64,000 nucleotides of DNA, from NCBI GenBank assembly GCA_026874595.1, contig CM049320.1:8435464-8499463 (forward strand), written 5' to 3'. The notes under the pieces are model-generated. The model saw only the letters and a list, made by a program, of their open reading frames with translations, had not been told where the DNA came from and did no database searches. Position numbers and translations under genes: made by a program. Position 1 is the first letter of the stretch, and the number at the start of each line of letters is the position of its first letter. Positions 24,601 through 37,314 of the stretch are shown one piece after another. This stretch comes from Sipunculus nudus (lineage: Eukaryota; Annelida; Sipuncula; Golfingiida; Sipunculidae).

Positions 24601-26552
24601 ACTTTGCAGGCACTTAACAAACGCATCACCCTGAGGTCTCCTTGACAATTCTCAGAGCGGCCCCTGTGTGTGCAGAGCCAGATACAGAGCCCGAGTTGTC
24701 TCCAATGCCTGATAAAAATCAACTCCTGGGAGATTTTGCAATTTCCTGTCCAATATCACCACACGGGAACAGAAAATCAGCCCCCGAATTTTTTCTAATG
24801 CCGCCGACGTGAACTACTGAACATTTATGACTTGGTTCTGACTGATATATTCTGACTCAATATTTTGTTATGAAGTAATGATATTTTATCAATATTTGGT
24901 ACACTTTAAATATAGAAACTGGTTTATTTTCCTCTTAAAAAAACTTCAGTGAAGGTACAACGGAACAAATCAAATCCGAATGCGTCTGAAATTAGTGATT
25001 AATTGAAAAAATACACATTTGGAAATGTGGGGAAAATTTGTGAACAGGGACAAAGGCATCTTTTTTCAGATTAATGTTATATAAGGAGGCACCGTAGACT
25101 ATACAACCAATCCAATGACCACCGAAGCATTTTTGGTTGCATCGCTTATTAAAGTGAGTTAATTTCTACAAGAAGATGTGATACAATTCATGGAACCTGA
25201 AACTGACGGATATCGAAAAAGAAAATCTTACTTATATTATATTGAACGATTGCGAAAGCTGAATACAACAAGATGAGAGTTGCTCAGGAATAGACTGAAC
25301 CATTGACCACTAAATATTTTTTTTAATAATACCTTTGTGGGTTTTTAGCTTGCATGCGCTACTGGTTTGTCTAAATGGAAATCATACCAGACCTAAACCC
25401 AAGGTAGAAGACGTGAAAAACGATGTTTATGCACGGCAGTAAAAGAGATAGACCTGCCAAACTAATGGGATCACGCATTGTCGTGTTTAAGATTTACTAT
25501 CCTCAAAGTAAATGAAATATAGGTGGACCTAGCCGATGCAACAGTTTACAATAAAGGCACCGCCATTTCGGCTGTCTGACAATACAGTCTCCGACGAGCG
25601 TCAGAGTGCTTTTATATCTAAGGATACCCGATGAGGATGCAAATATTTTCTTCATGACCTACAGCTACGCTCTCACTTAAAATAAACCACACCAATCGTT
25701 AGATATATTTAAATACTTTCTAATAATACCTTACATGTGCCAGAAAATTTAAACTGAGACTCTCTATCAGAAGGAACAATGATCACAGTTTCACAGTGTT
25801 CACAATGTAGTCACACGCATAACAAATATGTCTCAAAGAAATTCTTTGCAAAAATGGATGTACTCAACAACATTCTAATTTTCTGCGAAAAGGATTTACC
25901 TACCAATTTAGTCACAATGTGACAAATTATAAAGGTTCCGTACTCTTCATGCGCCTAGGTTGTTGAAAAAATGTGATATACGTTTTAGCCTGTAATGTCT
26001 GAAAAATAGCTTTATAATAAATATGTTTCTAACTTCAATACATGGATCTTTTTTCTTAATAAAATTTTCCATATTTTTCTTACAGTTTTGGGCACAAAAA
26101 TATTGTACAATTATTCAGATTGTGAGAAAAACAGTATGCATATTTACGATTATAACAAGTGACCTATGAGTCATGACGCCAAACCGACTGACATGTAGAC
26201 AATATGTCCTTGCACAGGCAACTAATTGAGATAATATAAGTGACATCATCGTTCATGCATATTAGCTTAAGTTCATCAAGACCCACGGGCACACCAAATC
26301 GGAAGACAAGCCAACCAGCATTTCCTGAGGAATCTGGCACTTTGTGTGTATTTTGCGTTATTTCTGGGGTGCTAAACATACCCTAAAGCTCCGAGAATAT
26401 AAGTTATGATTTGTGATGTAGTTTGATATCCATTTTTCAATAATTCTTGGGGGCTGACTTTAAGTCCCATAGCTCAGAGAATATTTGTGCCCTGTTAACG
26501 GAAAGACGGCCGGACCGAAGACGGACAAAGAGTGATTGCTATATAATTACTT
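21681..26552. other. Long unique AT-rich stretch, no gene confirmed
   Basis: No open frame with domain content. A weak tRNA-like piece near 22265-22335 (AACGTAGTGG then GGTTCCCAAA) may be a worn SINE. The stretch 22440-22680 is low in simple repeats and rich in TAATTA-type motifs, so it may be conserved non-coding. 24560-24820 is somewhat richer in G+C. Near 26500 GACGGCCGGACCGAAGACGG resembles the border of the tandem-core elements. Confidence 0.35.
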
Positions 26553-26632
26553 TTATTATTATTATTATCATTTATTATTATTATTATTAATTTTATTATA
26601 AACTTTAATGTTATTTTTATTATTATTGTTAT
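26553..26632. repeat. (ATT)n microsatellite, imperfect
   Basis: TTATTATTATT runs broken by CATT and AATTTT. Confidence 0.85.
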
Positions 26633-28715
26633 CAAATGTATCATTATAAAGGACTAGGTCACGTAAATTGTTGGTGTTGATAACTGAACTGATCACGTGA
26701 CTGGTTGGAGGTGATCGTCTCTGAAGTGGAGGTGCTTGGTAATGTAAACCTGATATTTTACGGTTGTTTTTTACTCTGTTAAAGAAAATATCGCGTGATA
26801 ATTATCAAAATAACTCATCCCCTGCTCTGTGCGTGCTGATAGCTAAAGAAGAAGGATTATAGGTGTCAAATATGCCGTGACTATCCAGCAATAATATTAT
26901 TATGTATCCCGTTTAATGTTTTTTCCTATATTTCCTTGGATAACCTATTTATTAATTACAAGTTATTTTATTATAAAAGTTGTAGATTTGATATCAAATA
27001 TTGGCCCCCCCCCCCTCTTTTCAGCCTAAACAATCGGGACTGAGAATAACAAATCCTTAATACCGTTAGCAGCGCCGGATTTCTCATCACGCTGTTTGTT
27101 TCTGCATGCGAGTGTGTTGTTTACGAACTGAAGGCATTCGCGGCACACTTGGTAACCTGGACTCTTTAAACCCTTTTTTTTCTATAATTTACTATCCATG
27201 ATTGCCACAGATAAAGCTTTTTGTCAGAGTTACTTGAATTACGACTTGTTCATAGAGGTGCCAGAGTTATTGCTTGTTCGCCCATTGCTTTGGGTTACAC
27301 AGTCATGATCCCCGCAGTGATGTGACGATGTCGTACTAATATCAGCCTTATGTCGTCTGTTGGGTCCTAGATTTCACCTCTGTAACAAATATGGGAATCT
27401 TTGAGAATGTTAAAAAATATATACGCGGTCTTTTCTCACTTCTCGAGTGCTACCCGATTTTACTTGATTATTCCCCATGCTGTTCACGATCTTGATAATG
27501 GTGTTAACTTGTATATTTATTGTTACCTTAATTTGGTTTTATTTTGTATAATCCTTACGCTACCAAATTTTTTATTCTTGTTCAGGTCTGGTACAAAAAG
27601 TGTGAATTCAGAAAACATCTATGAATGCTGCTACGTGATAAGTCAAGAAATTAATCAGAGAGAAGTCACTCGCAGGAAATCATAGCGATGGTCCTGGCTT
27701 GTTATCCGCTTGTGTCTTTATCAGTAATACAATTCTACGCATACATCTCTTACGAACACTGTTTACTAAATATCGTATCTTACAGCATTGCAAGTCATTG
27801 ACTACTGGCGACACATTATGGAGGGACTATTTTTTTTCCCGGCGTCGTTGATGCCGACACTTCCCCTCTGCAATTGACCCACGGGCCAATGAGGCTTTTC
27901 CTAATCTGTTTGATGGGCACCTAGTTTAGTTCAGAACAAATAGACGATTGTGGCTCAAGTATTTGGACAACACTGTTTCATCCTGGAGCGAGTTGTGAAA
28001 GAGGATCGGGTACACAAGATCCGGGCTTAGAGGGGGTATAGTAGTATGCCCTCCGACCCCTACCATACCCCCTTGAATCGTAAACCTTTTTTTATTAACA
28101 GACCTGTGAATTATGCCATAACAAATATTCTGGCAAAGATCGTCTATCGAGATTATCCATCATTTGCCATGCCCTCTCATCCTTACTACTACTTAACTCA
28201 TTAAACTTTCGAAATTCTTGAAATGCACTATTATCAAACTTATGCAGTGGGCACCTGGTTTCAAGCTAACTGGGTATCTAACTTGTCGGTAACTCCCGCC
28301 GTTGCAAGCTTAACAGGCCTACTTGTTTTAATTAAATTATATTTTATCTAATCATTCTAATATTTCACAAGATAATGATTTAGTATCGCTGACAGTAAAT
28401 GTTATATTTTATGGTTTGATTTATGTTATTTTAACATTGTTGATAAGAACTTTTGTATTCATGGTGACTTGGTAAGACTGTGTCTGACCATCCGCAAGGC
28501 CCCTAATTACGTTAAAGCAAATATAGTATAATACAATACAAGTGATTAAAAAATCCACGCCGTTACCTTCATTCTAACCACATTCACCTGATGATCGGGT
28601 CGCATCCCGTGAAACAGACTGTTGTGAATTAACAGTGTTGTTTTTCTTCAGAGTTATACCGCTCTGGCCTAGTCTGTAGGCCATAGAGCACTTTACTTCG
28701 GAGGGTAACACTACC

Positions 28716-28718
<3 letters not shown>
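26633..28718. other. Unique DNA, no gene confirmed
   Basis: A C-run sits at about 27004-27014. A 92-codon ATG frame at 27407-27685 has a hydrophobic middle but no recognised family and no supporting splice or poly(A) context. Confidence 0.35.

Positions 28719-28774
<56 letters not shown>
28719..28774. repeat. (TA)n microsatellite
   Basis: About 28 uninterrupted TA units. Confidence 0.95.
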
Positions 28775-28776
<2 letters not shown>

Positions 28777-29515
28777 CCGTTAAGCGGAAACCTGCAGGGA
28801 TGAGCTAACATATGCCCATTCCTTTATGTGTTTAGATAGATACATTTAACATGTTTCATAAGTCATAAGGCCTGGTGCATTTTTTTAAACTGTAAAGAGA
28901 TGGTGTGATTAAAGCATCTCGCACAACGCCTAGCTTGCACATTCGATTTATTCTCTTAGCCTATTCAGGTCATATTTGATAGACGGTGACCTATATTTCA
29001 AATTTAATTTTGGGGGAGAGTTTTCACCATCATAGCTCGTCAGTTTGATGCCGATAGGTCGAAAAATTGCTTCCACAACCTATAGATTACCAAAATCCTA
29101 CTCTCAAAAATGTGAATGCGATTTCATATAACCCGACGCTAAAATAGGGGTACTCAGAAATCGGTACGTCCACAGAGTCATACTATACGACAATCGCTTA
29201 TTGCCTATAAGTAACGGCCATTGTCTGCAACTCTCGTTGTAATTTGATTCCGGGATTCGAGAGCTTCAATATCTATTCCAAATCAGATAAATCACTTATG
29301 TGATATTTTGGTATATCTTGAATCGTCACCAAATAGCAATCTTTATTCGTCATGTCACAAAAAAAGGGTTCCTAAACTCCAGTGAATTTATCTGAATTAC
29401 CGAGTATAAATAAAATCTCAGTGTTGAATGATATGTAGAAAATCAAAATTAACCCTGATAACTCGAAAATGCATTTTAAGCAGTCCAAGCCTCCGCCACT
29501 AATTCAGCCTATATT
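28775..29515. other. Unique spacer, no gene seen
   Basis: Stops in all frames; no repeat recognised. Confidence 0.4.
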
Positions 29516-29740
29516 CCCAGGTTCACTCGTGCATAAGTGACAGAACATTTGTGAATATTCCCTGATAACCCTCCTCAATCCGGATCATCTTGCGGATCAA
29601 CACCGAAATCTTATCGATATTCTTGGCATAGTCCCGTAATGACACGAAATTTTCATGATATTCATTCATAATTGCGTGGGCTATGGTATGTAAAAACACA
29701 CACAGACACACACACGAACGGGGATGAACGCATACCCTCC
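29516..29740. repeat. Dispersed repeat copy, family shared with 7400-7590
   Basis: Same ordered blocks as the copy at 7400-7590: ACTCGTGCATA, TTTTCATGATATTC, an ACACACAC tract and GGGGATGAACGCATACCCTC at the end. This copy has about 30-60 extra bases in the middle. Confidence 0.5.
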
Positions 29741-31467
29741 TGGAATGAGAATGGAATAACTATAATCGTAGTAAAAATGAGGCTGAACCCTCTGATATAT
29801 TAGTGCGTCAGTCATACAGAGAAACGGTCCGTTCATGCTATCAACGAATCACTCATCCAAGGGACACAATCTGCCCTAACTAGACACGGATGACAACCGG
29901 AACACATGATTCCACGAAGATTAACTTTTTTCCCAAGCGCAGATATTTATCACAAATATCACGTACTCTTGCTCACAGCAAACTGGTCTACTATTCGACC
30001 AATATCGGGCCCCGATTTGTTCCCTGTGGCATGATGAAAGTCAATGTATCTTAATGACAGTCATGAATATCAGTCTGTTAGAGAAGTGTTCCATCTGATG
30101 GATTCCGTTGACACTATTTTTTTTCAAATAAGTGGGTCACACTCCTTACGAGTGTTTGTACGCAGTACTTTCCTGATTTTTAATAGTGGAATCTTCATTT
30201 TCACTTACATTTGTATTACTCTTCTTCATTAAGATTTGGGCTTTAATTCACCACTTCGCGAGAGATGCATTTTCAAGGAAGACAGGAGGGCTGTGGGTTC
30301 TCAGCCCGCTTACACAAAAAAGTAGGGGACAAAAACGTATATGCTATGCTATTGTTGCTTTAAACATTAATATTTTACCGTTCCCTCAATCGCCTATGCA
30401 AATTTTACTCCTAATTACAGGATTATTTTCTAAAATGTATAGGGACTGGAAAAGTTATTGTTTTACATATATGTTGGCTTCTAGTACCCATTTACTTCAG
30501 GGGGGTTGATTGGCTGGTAATGGGACTTGGGCCTACAACCTTACAGATATACTGTGTTTATAAACCACTGCCCCAATAATTTCACCAAAACGCTCAACAA
30601 ACGTTGATTTCAATTAGTATTAACCAATCAACTGCACAAGTACTCCCAGTTCAGATGTGGTCCTACAGGTGTAATCAAGAGTTTAAAACTTAAAGGAGCG
30701 TCCGCCGAGCCTGAGCTAGGGACAAAGTCGGCCCAGTGCCAATGGGTCACCCGAGGCGAACAGGGACGATTTGGTCAAATTTAGCAGACTTTCAAATTTC
30801 CATGGAAGCCCTGGAGACTAATAATTGCAAGATAATGGCCGACTTTGGACGGCGATGGGGTGAAACAGAGAGTGGTGTCTAGTCCTGGATCAACCATGAA
30901 TTTTAATTTTGTCTGAGCAGCCCACGGTGACCAATGCCAATGTTAGTGGTCATTACATAACATCAAATATAAATGTTTGCGTCACAACTCAGGTGCCAAA
31001 TTAGGATCTGATGGTAGATATATTTGTTTTTGCTTGTTTTCTATTTTGACTAGCGAAAAATCTTTTGGTTTTACTTTATATTCATCTGGAATGGCGCGAG
31101 GTTAATTATACGTTAAAAATGGTCTATATAACCACAGTAACATCTACTTGAAAGTGACACTTGCGATATCTTTCATGCCCGGTTACACTATCAGACGGCT
31201 CGAACCCAGAGTGAGGCTTGTGCCATCCATATACACAAAGGTTGTATGTTTTGAAAAAAAAAAAAACATTGATCGGATAGACGCATTAGGCCAAAATCCC
31301 TCGTTCAACGGAATCTTCTTAATTTTCTTTGATTGGGTGTAATCGCCTTCAAATTAAATGCTAGCCTAAGTCAGTCCGTACATTTGCAAAGTTTTATTTT
31401 GTGAAGGATTATGAAAAATGGCGTAAGCACACGCTTCCACTCGCGTCACTGTTTATCTTAACTTTCG

Positions 31468-31468
<1 letters not shown>
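29741..31468. other. Unique DNA, no gene confirmed
   Basis: Short frames only (for example 30186-30509), none with a domain. A GC-richer patch at about 30690-30900 has no coding signal. Confidence 0.35.

Positions 31469-31526
<58 letters not shown>
31469..31526. repeat. (TA)n microsatellite
   Basis: About 29 uninterrupted TA units. Confidence 0.95.
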
Positions 31527-31528
<2 letters not shown>

Positions 31529-32098
31529 CTATGACTACAGCGCTTCGGGGCTTTGGGTTCGTAGTCACCTCCGTTGTATGATCAAAACACTAGGTAGTCC
31601 CCGAAAGTCAGACTTGATTGTGAGTGAAACACGGCCAGAAGTGAGACACAGCCTTTCCATCAAGTCTACAGAGCTCACCCAGGTAGGAGGCTGACAGTAA
31701 AAATTATCATTCCGGTATCCGGATGGAACGCTGCATTTGACTCCACCCACAAAATGTAATTTTGATGGGCTCGATAGGGCAGTGAAAATCTAAAGATGTC
31801 GATTGAATATAGCAGATCCCCATCTCAATCCAGAAAGTTTTGAATTCTTCTGATAACAAGTATGCAGAGCGTAAGTCATGATAGATAAATTCACAACCTT
31901 TCAAATACAGCAAATTCAAAACATTAAAATGTTGATGTGGCTATAACACGGTTACATAATTGCATGCAAAAAATAAGACGGCATTCAAAGATTGACCAGT
32001 ATAAGATTGCGCGAGTGTTTGTGTGTATGAGAGAGAGGTATATATAATATAAACCTAATTATTATATGTGGAATGTACAAATAGTTATTATAATTAAT
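31527..32098. other. Spacer, no gene seen
   Basis: Short overlapping frames on both strands (31565-31750, 31707-31919) without domains; nothing further. Confidence 0.35.
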
Positions 32099-32285
32099 CG
32101 TGGCACTCTTGATGGCTCAGATGGTGGTGTTCCGTAGTGTGTAGAGGTCGCGGAAACCACCGTCTTTGGACGGGCAACTGCAACCTACTCTCATAGTCAC
32201 GCCGGGATCCAACCCCGGTCGCACGCGTTTTACCCCTCGACTGTCCATGCCCCAGAAAGAGACCGAGAGAGGGCACGCTATCCTC
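32099..32285 (+). mobile_element. SINE-like dispersed repeat, copy A
   Basis: It shares ordered blocks with 44149-44335: TAATCG then GGCACTCT, GGAAACC, TTGGACGGGC, CAACC-ACT-TCATA, ACGC-GGG-TC-AACCC and GGTCGC, followed by GCGTTTTA-CCC. The AACCC-GGTCGC segment resembles a Pol III promoter element in reverse. Both copies are about 185 bp and in the same orientation, which supports a short interspersed family typical of invertebrate genomes. Minus-strand frames here are shadows. Confidence 0.55.
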
Positions 32286-33374
32286 CATTCACCGTATGCT
32301 CAAGCACCTATAAGATAATTAGTATTTAGCTATAAATACGTGAGAGGGAAAGAATGGGCTTTTCAATGTGTTCTAAAATAATTCATTGAAACAGCCAGTG
32401 CCGCTCTCACAAATGACAGAGAAGTCGTCCAACAGGACCAGAACAGCAGTCTATAATTAATTTAGAGAGATAAAGACAGAAAATCAATGGCTTCTGGAGG
32501 GTTAAGATATTGTCGCCATAATAACGTACAAATTTAGCTCACGAGACAAAATTAGGATTAAGTCTGTCATTTCCAAACTCCTAGAAAACAAAAACATTGC
32601 TTAATAATTCAGTAAAGATTTAAACTTTGTATGTAAGCGTTTATTCTACAGGAATTATACATTAAATGAAAATATTTTCTTTTAATACCGCCGCTTTACA
32701 GGGCATGTAACAAAACCGCTGTTTCTCTAAAGAGCTTGCTGAATGTCCAATAACTGCCCAAAATATTCCCATTGGTCCTAAAAGCACAATTATTGGAGCC
32801 CGTCTTATGAGCAGTTTCCTTTAAAAGATAATTGGGTTAATAAGAGCAAAAATAGAACGCTCGGTTGGTTTTCTGTCGTTCACTTATGTCATTTTTTACT
32901 TATTAACTAGAGAGTCGCCGATCGATGCAGGTCACGTGATATCCTTTTTCTCACACAAATAGCGTAGCAAATCACGTCAAATGAGGCTAACCTTCAACTG
33001 AAGTGAGATAACGCGTCGGAAGTGCATTGGCATTCAAATTATGACCTCTCATGGGCGTCCTAATCAAATTAAATACTAAAAATGCTTCAGTAACCGGTCT
33101 AGGGAACAACCGGACGTCATGCGATTTGGCAATTATTGCTTAATCGAACCTTGGAATGTACTGAGGTATTCTTTTGAGTATATTTTTTATTTAACAAAGG
33201 AAATTATTTTATTGACCAATTAACGTGCCAATATCACATTTTTTACATTTAAAAGGGGTGTAATCAGCCACAATTGCCAGAAACAAATTGTAAAACTGTA
33301 CTCATATAAATCAGTTTTAACGACTGATTTGTACATAATTAATCTGTCCAGGTATTGTAACACATTTTTAAAGA
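32286..33374. other. Low-repeat DNA, candidate conserved non-coding
   Basis: From about 32690 to 33150 the sequence lacks simple repeats and is dense in homeodomain-like and bHLH-like words (GATAATTGGGTTAATAAG, TCACGTGA, CCTAATCAAATTAAATA). There is no open frame. This is the texture of invertebrate non-coding conservation, but I cannot test it here. Confidence 0.3.
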
Positions 33375-33454
33375 AATGTACAACATGAAATGTACAAGAC
33401 ATTTAATGAAATGTACAACATGAAATGTACAAGACATTTAATGAAATGTACAAC
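33375..33454 (+). repeat. 35-bp tandem repeat, two and a quarter copies
   Basis: The unit is AATGTACAACATGAAATGTA plus CAAGACATTTAATGA. Two identical copies and the first ten bases of a third follow directly. Within each unit AATGTACAA occurs twice. Confidence 0.9.
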
Positions 33455-33760
33455 ACCTTCATGACGATTTATCTCGTTAAAGCGCATATGTAACTAAATG
33501 TTAGCGGATTGTCTATCCAAGAAGAAGCTCTTTTATATTCAAACTCTAGCGATAGCTCCGCTAATGTCCGGTTTATTATGGTGTCAATATGGTGTATTTC
33601 ATAAACCTAATCCTCTATCCATAAGTACCATTAACGGTATGTGAGCCTCCATGATGCTGGAATAGATAAAACAGCACTCCTTTTGCCCTAAGACTTGCAA
33701 CTGAGGGGTCTCGTTCGCGCATTATGTGGTTCAATCTTTATAGCTAAATACTCATCCCCT

Positions 33761-33764
<4 letters not shown>

Positions 33765-33798
<34 letters not shown>
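33765..33798. repeat. (TC)n microsatellite
   Basis: Perfect CT/TC tract of about 17 units. Confidence 0.95.
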
Positions 33799-33799
33799 A

Positions 33800-34410
33800 C
33801 TCATTGCACATATACGCGTTATGATGACGCACATGTACTTAGGTTCTGTTGATACACACTTGCTGACCTGTTGATGAAGAACACATATACATACATAAAG
33901 ATGATGTACGGACAAATATACTCGTGTTGATGATGTACACGTACACACGGGATGATGGCTCAAACGCGCTCGTGTAAATTACGTACATGTTCACACGATT
34001 AAATGCATATGCGTGCATGTTAATTACCTAGACGCATAAACGTGCTAATAGCGAACATGAACAAACCAAGTCTTAAACACGGGATTTTTGTCAAGCTAAT
34101 TTATTATAAACTGTTACATAAGACGGAAGGGGGGGGGGGGGAGAACTATAACAATAAGAATTAATACAGTGTAACCGCATATACCTGTGCTGATGAGTTA
34201 CAGACATACACGTGTTGAATACCTACATATACACGTACTGATGACAAACACGCGTATCCATATAGATGTCGACCACGCACACACCTGCTGATGACGAACA
34301 ATATAACATTTTTATGACAAAAGCTTATTCACGTGTTGAAGGTAAACTGAATACGCACACAGATGTATATGAAGTACAGCAATACACGTGCTGATCACGC
34401 ACATATTGTC
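33800..34410 (+). repeat. Degenerate ~25-30-bp minisatellite, GATGA/ACACGTG rich
   Basis: Words such as GTGCTGATGA, GTGTTGATGATGTACA, CACGTACTGATGACAAACAC and ACACATATACA recur every 25-30 bp through the segment. About 34085-34170, including a G run at about 34129-34141, interrupts it. The units are too diverged to align exactly. It is non-coding; the minus-strand frame at 33760-33963 is a product of the repeat. Confidence 0.55.
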
Positions 34411-35404
34411 TGATACATGGCATATAGCAGGGGAATCCTGTGTATACTCTGGTTTACTACAGATATGGTAAAAGTGGGATAAAAAGAGAAAATGCTTACA
34501 GTTTAACCGCACTATCAACGCAATGTAATGTTATTTCCTGTGAAATACTTTTAAGTGATCATACAAGTCCCTTAAAATCCATTAAAAAGACACTTGTCAA
34601 AGCTTATCTCCATACCGCGGTGAACAGCGTGAATTTTATTGGATTCTTGTAACATAATGCCCGAGCAGTATTCTCTTATAGTACACATACAAACGACGAA
34701 TTCTATAGCTGGCAAAACACATCAGAACCTATCTTCCAAACACATGATATTAAATACAGTCGTATTGAAAACAGTTGTTGGTATATTTCCCTTTGAGTAA
34801 ATATATGAAATACAACATATATCCATATATGATAAAATAATAAAAAATGAAAAAGAATATATTCATGTATAGAGGAAAGATTAACGGTTGATGAGTACAT
34901 TCAAAATGCTTTACTTCTTTACTCAAGTCAATAAAAACAACAAAAATAGGTTTGCAATTACTCTACAAATGTTTCAGTGGAAAAGGGATAGATTTACCAA
35001 CTTCTTACATTGAAGCACTAAGCACACCTAAAAGCGTTGTACCTGGTATTTAATTATACAACTTACATATAAAGTTAAGCGTATTGTGTCAACAGGTAAT
35101 GCCAACATTTAGAGTTTATACGGATAAGTAGAGTAATTTGAGTACCACTGCATCGTATTTAACGCAGGATGTTGTTTTGTGTGTTTTTTTCTATAGTGAC
35201 AGACATCATCGAGTCCAGTGATAATGCTGTGAACAGAGTGAATAGTGTGCTATTGATATTGACTATTAATATCCATTGTTTTAACGCCTAGTCATTGACA
35301 CCGCTCTATTCGCATGTAGTAATGTATACACTACTTTCGTCATGTGTCATGAATGAGACGGGCCTCCGACCAAGACAGGGGCCTTACTTAAGGCAAATCA
35401 TCTA
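34411..35404. other. Spacer, no gene seen
   Basis: AT-rich with short frames on both strands lacking domains (34312-34518, 34703-34900). Confidence 0.4.
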
Positions 35405-35791
35405 CAGTGAGACCCTCTGTTACGACCCATTATGTAAAAACGGTCCATATTGAAATAAAAACGGCCCATATTGTAATAACCATACCCTGCCCATATTGTA
35501 ACAAAATCGCCGGTGGGTAAAACAGCCAAACATTTTATAATTCAAATTTCATGCAAATTAACTTAGACAATTCAAATATTTACTTCTCATGACACGAATG
35601 TGTAAGTGAGCATAGAGGTAAGAAAAACCACTGGATTTACATAATCACTATCTGTTTAAATGAACAAAACTGCCGATGACCAAGCTTATATGAGCGAAAT
35701 ATGGCCATGAGTCATGTTTCCCTTTTGTTGGATCAGTGTTTTAATGGGATGATAAAGTATTTAAACAGAATAAACAGGATACATTTTAAAA

Positions 35792-35850
<59 letters not shown>

Positions 35851-37140
35851 AACAATATTGTCCAGTTTCATTACATAATTGGCACTTTGAAATTAAAACA
35901 GTATCGGTTGTATTTTATTACAATATTGGCCGTCATTACAAAATGGGACGGTTATTACATTATAGGTCGTTGTTACGACCCATATTGTAATTAACGTCCC
36001 ATGTTGTAAAAATGACTTATATTGTAGTAGAAATGGCCAATTTGGTGTAAAAACGACCAATATTATAATAATGGCCAATATTGTAATAATAAATGAGTAA
36101 CATTGTAATAACTGTACTTGACCCTAGAGGTAATCAGCATGGTGGTGGTTAAAAGGTGCAAAAAGGCCAATAGTGTAAAACATGAAGTTAAGCAGATTAT
36201 GATTAAATTCACGTCAAATTTTCGTCGACAACAGCAATGTTGACTTCCTGTAACGCGAATGTTTACGTGAACATACAAATATGAAAACACTGGATTTCCA
36301 TTATGACCGCAACTGTTATACTTATAATGAACCAAAATGGTTGTCATTTTAGAAGTAATTCTCAAACAACATATTGCCTGTTAGATTTGGGATTCATTCT
36401 TGAGCTTACACATGTGTTATTATAATATGGGTCGTTTTTCCACCTCCTCGTTTTATTACAAAATGGGTCGTGTTTATTACAAATTGAATATGGGCCGTTA
36501 TTACAATATGAGCCAGTTTTATCACAATATGGGCACGGTACGGTTATTACAATATGAGTCGTTTTAATTACAATATGGGCCGATATTACAATACGGACCG
36601 GTTATTTTCATGAAGGGTCGTTACACCCTCACCAGGGTGTCACATATAATGAAATATTAATATCATATACAACAACCGTGTTGCTGGGTAACATACCGCG
36701 ATAAAAACCATAGATGTTATATTACATTGTTGGTGCTTAATAACATCTGTATATGACACAATTTTCATATATATATTTTTTAATTTTCATGTTCCTTCAT
36801 CCTGCAATACAACCGGTCTAGTAGCTTTGGCAATGACTTTAAATGAATACATGTTGAAACGTTTGTGTATTTCATGTACTCAAAATAAAGCTTGTTTTCA
36901 GTCTTTTCGTTTTGATGGGTGCGGGCGTCTGCAGATATATCATTGGTTACCTCACCCACGATGTTGTATGACTCTAACTTTAGTAGAGAATTTTAACTCG
37001 CGACCACGACAGATATACATACTGGTATAGGAGATTCATTTCTATTCTTTTCTTTTGTATTCATGTTATGGGTCTTTTTAATTACAATATGGGCCGGTTT
37101 TTACATTATGGGTCCTAACACCCTCATCAGGGTCACATAT
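35405..37140. mobile_element. Cluster of foldback-type elements built from TTACAATATGGGCCG repeats
   Basis: Ends near 35405 (GTGAGACCCTCTGTTACGACC) and the reverse complements at about 36610-36645 and 37100-37135 match. Just inside lie many copies of a 17-20-bp word, ACAATATGGGCCGTT and variants, in one orientation on the left and the opposite on the right. A direct repeat of the inner segment (landmarks ACGCGAATGT and ACACTGGATTT) lies near 35590 and 36250, so two elements adjoin around 35965. A third right end follows at 37050-37140. No transposase frame is present. Confidence 0.6.
35795..35848. repeat. (TA)n microsatellite inside the foldback cluster
   Basis: About 27 TA units, preceded by TTAAAATGAATATATA. 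Confidence 0.95.
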
Positions 37141-37314
37141 AATGATAGATTAACATCAGAAACATAAACCGTGTGGCTAGGTTATAAACCTGCCGTTTAT
37201 CTGATACTGATTGTAATCGTCAGTAACTGGAAGAAATAAAGAATAGCGATCAGTGTTAAGAAAGATGTGGCTCAGAGTTAAAAAAGTAAACGACTAAGTA
37301 TGTGGCAGGATTAC

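Noticed and set aside
27407-27685. 92-codon ATG frame with a hydrophobic middle
   Set aside because: AT-rich DNA readily yields hydrophobic frames; no family, promoter or poly(A) support.
28629-28811. Frames with (YI)n repeats here and at 31401, 35701 and 48920
   Set aside because: Translation of (TA)n microsatellites.
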